Assembly (NCBI GenBank): GCA_018828385.1
Contig: JAHJVE010000015.1
Coordinates: 186,001 to 250,000 of the forward strand
Length of the DNA: 64,000 nt
Direction: 5' to 3'
Origin: Gammaproteobacteria bacterium
GTDB lineage: Bacteria; Pseudomonadota; Gammaproteobacteria; Burkholderiales; Rhodocyclaceae
Part shown: piece after piece, positions 61,668 to 64,000 of the stretch
Layout of the letters: the number at the start of each line of letters is the position of its first letter
How positions within the stretch are numbered: position 1 is the stretch's first letter
The notes under the pieces: model-generated
The model's database searches: none
What the model was told of the DNA's origin: nothing
The model's input: only the letters and a program-made list of their open reading frames with translations
Made by a program: the position numbers and the translations under genes

Positions 61668-62648
61668 TCACGACTGACTGCGATGTTTGGCGCGGCGCGC
61701 GTTGTCCTGATGGCGGCTGACCAGATGGGCGACGCCGGCTGACACGCTGCCGCCGAGCAGGAGCCCGAAGAGCAGTTCGAGCCAGGCGTTGGCGCTCGAC
61801 CGGGTGTCGGCCGGGGTTGGCGGGACGGCGGCCGGGGCAGCGGGGAGAGTGGTCGGCGCTGCCTGCTGCGCTTGAAATTCCTGCAACTTTTCCCGCATGG
61901 CGCGGGATTCGGCGCCGAGGGCGGCGACCTTGGCCAGTTTGTCGACTTCCTCGTTGAGGATGTGCAGCGTCGTTTCCATTTTCAGCAGGCGCTCATCGAG
62001 TTCGTGGAGGGGGGCGAGCGGGTCGCTGGTGCCGCGGGGCGGCGCGGCGCCGAGGACGATGCGGTCCTGGCCGTCGGCGAGGCTGGCCAGCGTTTCGCGG
62101 GGCAGCGGTTTTCTTGGCTGGGGGGGCGGGCGCGGTGCGGCGCGTGGTCGGCGGGGTTTTTCGGTCGGCTGGAGGTCGGTGTTGCCGACGCTGGCCCGGG
62201 CGTTGCCGGCCGCTTCGGTGCGCCGGGTTCTGTCAGGCTCAGCACGGGTTGGCGGCGGCTCGATGTCGCTGCTGTGGACGAGCGGCGGTGCGGGTAGCAG
62301 CACGTAGTCGCGCTTGATGTCCATACCGCAGGCGGCGCGTAGTCGGATGAGGACCACCGGTTCGCTGATGGGCCGGCTGCCGGTGAGGATCAGGCGGACA
62401 TCCTGGCCATTGCGCACCAGCCGCGGACGGGCGGCTCTGATGACCGGAAAGTCGGCCTCGGGAACGGGGTCGAGGGAAAAACAGGCGGCATCGAGGTTTT
62501 CACCGCCGGCGATGATCGAGATGTCGGCGCGCAGCGCCTCGCCGATGTGCGAATGGAGGTTGATTTCGCCGAGTCCGACGGCGCTGGCGGCCCCCGGGAG
62601 AATTGCTGCGCTGAGCAGAATGGGGCGCAGCAGGCGTGAAACGATCAT
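61668..62648 (-). CDS. FimV N-terminal-domain-like protein (short)
   Basis: This 326-residue protein has a signal peptide (LLRPILLSAAILPGAASA), an N-domain matching FimV/TspA starts (VGLGEINLHSHIGEALRADI ... ACFSLDPVPEADFP), a Pro/Arg-rich linker, a coiled coil (LDERLLKMETTLHILNEEVDKLAKV) and one membrane helix (LLFGLLLGGSVSAGVAHLV). FimV-type proteins act in polar localisation and pilus assembly. This one is short and lacks LysM and TPR parts seen in full FimV. A dispersed element directly abuts the stop codon (61627-61667). The start at 62648 begins at the signal peptide. Confidence 0.75.
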   Translation of the reverse strand: MIVSRLLRPILLSAAILPGAASAVGLGEINLHSHIGEALRADISIIAGGENLDAACFSLDPVPEADFPVIRAARPRLVRNGQDVRLILTGSRPISEPVVLIRLRAACGMDIKRDYVLLPAPPLVHSSDIEPPPTRAEPDRTRRTEAAGNARASVGNTDLQPTEKPRRPRAAPRPPPQPRKPLPRETLASLADGQDRIVLGAAPPRGTSDPLAPLHELDERLLKMETTLHILNEEVDKLAKVAALGAESRAMREKLQEFQAQQAAPTTLPAAPAAVPPTPADTRSSANAWLELLFGLLLGGSVSAGVAHLVSRHQDNARRAKHRSQS

Positions 62649-62760
62649 CCGGTGTTCTATGTCAATGGGTTTTCGGGTGGGAAACTGTAACATCGGGCTG
62701 GCCCGCGGAGGATGAAATGTTGCACACTTTGGGTCTTGATCATCGACTGTGGGCCTCGCC

Positions 62761-63462
62761 ATGAATCTCGTTTTTCCGCCGCATTCCGTTGCCACCCTGC
62801 CGATTGCCGGGAGCGAGCAGCGCTTTCCTGTCCGGCGGATTTTTTGCGTCGGCCGCAATTATGCCGAGCACGCCCGCGAGATGGGGGCCATCGATCAGGC
62901 CGAGGGTCGCGAGCCGCCGTTTTTCTTCAGCAAGCCGGGCGATGCCGTGGTCAGTGGCGAGGGCGAAATCGGCGTGGCGTATCCGCCGCTGACAGCCAAT
63001 TTGCACCATGAAGTCGAGTTGGTCGTGGCGCTTGGGGCTGGCGGCGCGAATGTTACGGTCGACGCGGCAAATGCCCTGATTTTCGGCTACGCCGTCGGCC
63101 TTGATCTGACGCGCCGCGACATGCAGGCGAAGGCCAAGGAAAAAGCCCATCCGTGGGACATGAGCAAGGGCTTCGACCAGTCGGCGGTGGCCGGGGCGAT
63201 CTGCCCGGTGGCGGTGAGCGGACATCCGGCTGGCGGGCGGATCTGGCTGAAGGTCAATGGCCAGGCAAGGCAGGAAGGCGACTTGTCGGCGATGCTGTGG
63301 AAGGTCGCCGAAATCATCGCCAACCTGTCGACGCTGGTTCGTCTGGAGGCTGGCGACCTGATCTACACCGGCACGCCGGCCGGCGTCGGGCCGCTCGTTC
63401 GCGGCGATGGGCTGGAAGGCGGCGTGGACGGCGTCGGCACGCTGCACGCCCGCATCGTCTAG
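62761..63462 (+). CDS. Fumarylacetoacetate hydrolase (FAH) family enzyme
   Basis: This 233-residue enzyme of the FAH/YcgM acylpyruvase group has FCVGRNYAEHAREMG, PPFFFSKPGDAVV, the metal ligands HHEVELVV (E-x-E), then GYAVGLDLTRRDMQ and C-terminal IYTGTPAGVGPL. It hydrolyses or decarboxylates acylpyruvate-like intermediates of aromatic degradation. A GTG four codons upstream is a possible start. It is convergent with the phenylacetate-CoA ligase gene. The match at 63051-63085 to the dispersed element is weak. Confidence 0.9.
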   Translation: MNLVFPPHSVATLPIAGSEQRFPVRRIFCVGRNYAEHAREMGAIDQAEGREPPFFFSKPGDAVVSGEGEIGVAYPPLTANLHHEVELVVALGAGGANVTVDAANALIFGYAVGLDLTRRDMQAKAKEKAHPWDMSKGFDQSAVAGAICPVAVSGHPAGGRIWLKVNGQARQEGDLSAMLWKVAEIIANLSTLVRLEAGDLIYTGTPAGVGPLVRGDGLEGGVDGVGTLHARIV

Positions 63463-63465
63463 GCG

Positions 63466-64000
63466 CTACTTCGGCCGCTTGTCGATGACCCGTTTGGCCT
63501 TGCCGATCGAGCGCTCGACGCCGCCTGCCTCGACGATGTCGATCCTGGCCGAGATGCCGATGTAGGACTTGATGTGGTGCTGCAGGTCGTGCGCCACGAA
63601 TTCCTTTTCGGCACCGCTGGCAAACTGGAACTCGGGTTTCAGTTCGACATCGACCTTGAGCGAGTCGAGGTGACCGTCGCGGCTGACTTCCAGCACGTAG
63701 TGCGGCGACAGCTTGGGCTGCTTGAGGATCAGTTCCTCGATCTGCGACGGGAAGACATTGACGCCGCGGATGATCAGCATGTCGTCCGAGCGGCCGGTGA
63801 TCTTGCCGATGCGCCGCATCGAACGCGAGGTCGGCGGCAGCAGGCGGGTCAGGTCGCGCGTCCGGTAGCGGATGACCGGCATCGCTTCCTTGGTCAGCGA
63901 GGTGAACACCAGTTCGCCCTGGCTGCCTTCGGGCAGCACTTCGCCGGTGATCGGATCGATGATTTCCGGGAAGAAATGGTCTTCCCAGATGACCGGGCCA
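63466..64000 (-). CDS. paaK: Phenylacetate-CoA ligase, C-terminal part, cut by the window edge
   Basis: The visible 177 residues (the frame continues past the right edge) contain the C-terminal adenylate-forming domain of PaaK: MPVIRYRTRDLTRLLPP, RIGKITGRSDDMLIIRGVNVFPSQIEELIL and the C-terminal ERSIGKAKRVIDKRPK. Phenylacetate-CoA ligase activates phenylacetate for the aerobic or anaerobic phenylacetate pathway. It ends 3 bp from the FAH-family gene. The rest of the gene lies outside the window. Confidence 0.92.
   Translation of the reverse strand, partial: GPVIWEDHFFPEIIDPITGEVLPEGSQGELVFTSLTKEAMPVIRYRTRDLTRLLPPTSRSMRRIGKITGRSDDMLIIRGVNVFPSQIEELILKQPKLSPHYVLEVSRDGHLDSLKVDVELKPEFQFASGAEKEFVAHDLQHHIKSYIGISARIDIVEAGGVERSIGKAKRVIDKRPK

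Overview
The window looks like chromosomal DNA of a betaproteobacterium of the Rhodocyclales (Dechloromonas/Azonexus/Azoarcus type). The reasons are the GC-rich coding style, the order mlaFEDACB - ABC exporter - ibaG - murA - hisG-hisD ... hisE - hinT - tatABC - htrA that is typical of Betaproteobacteria, two phasins, stand-alone hemerythrin and CZB-domain proteins, an MSHA-type pilus locus and a PrsR-like sigma-54 regulator. This is inferred from gene content; no 16S or tRNA gene is present.

Layout. 1-10.7 kb: mostly minus-strand housekeeping genes (M23 peptidase, YpfJ-type metalloprotease, pyrF, an orphan N6-adenine methyltransferase, DUF924, glnS, a Pit phosphate transporter), then crcB, a hemolysin-III protein, a hemerythrin and a zinc-ribbon/PD-(D/E)XK protein. 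10.9-16.7 kb: a small lipoprotein, hrpA, an EI24-type membrane protein and a short CinA-like protein. 16.9-18.3 kb: two phasins behind a strong promoter flanked by matching palindromic operators. 18.3-23.0 kb: lptA-lptC-kdsC-kdsD (lipopolysaccharide export and Kdo synthesis), divergent from a KefB-type antiporter. 23.2-41.6 kb: a complete MSHA-type type IV pilus cluster (major pilin, two further pseudopilins, one of them very large, K/J/I/G/E/N/L/M-like assembly proteins), with a histidine kinase, a membrane adenylate cyclase and a sigma-54 response regulator. The major pilin gene has a textbook -24/-12 promoter. 41.7-48.4 kb: the Mla phospholipid-trafficking operon, an ABC-2 exporter, ibaG and murA. 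48.6-58.8 kb: cspA, the his genes, hinT and tatABC. The his run is interrupted by a split chromate transporter pair and by a CZB protein plus hisC on the opposite strand. 58.9-64 kb: a class II amidotransferase, HtrA protease, NIF3 protein, a FimV-like N-domain protein, a FAH-family enzyme and the 3' end of a phenylacetate-CoA ligase gene.

The most unusual signal is a dispersed element of about 40 bp with core TACGGTCAACCGG followed a few bases later by GGCCAAAATTGAAATCG. I count 18 recognisable copies, nine in each orientation, about one per 3.6 kb. Eight are intergenic and ten lie inside or at the end of coding sequences, in several reading frames. Conservation is therefore at the DNA level. 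In hisC the copy looks like an in-frame insertion, at hisF-hisI it forms the whole spacer, and in tatC it supplies the C-terminus and stop codon. I do not recognise it as a named repeat family.

No insertion sequence, prophage, CRISPR array, rRNA or tRNA gene was found. No gene-free stretch exceeds 300 bp; the longest gaps (18103-18340 and 48357-48579) hold the phasin control region and the cspA leader.
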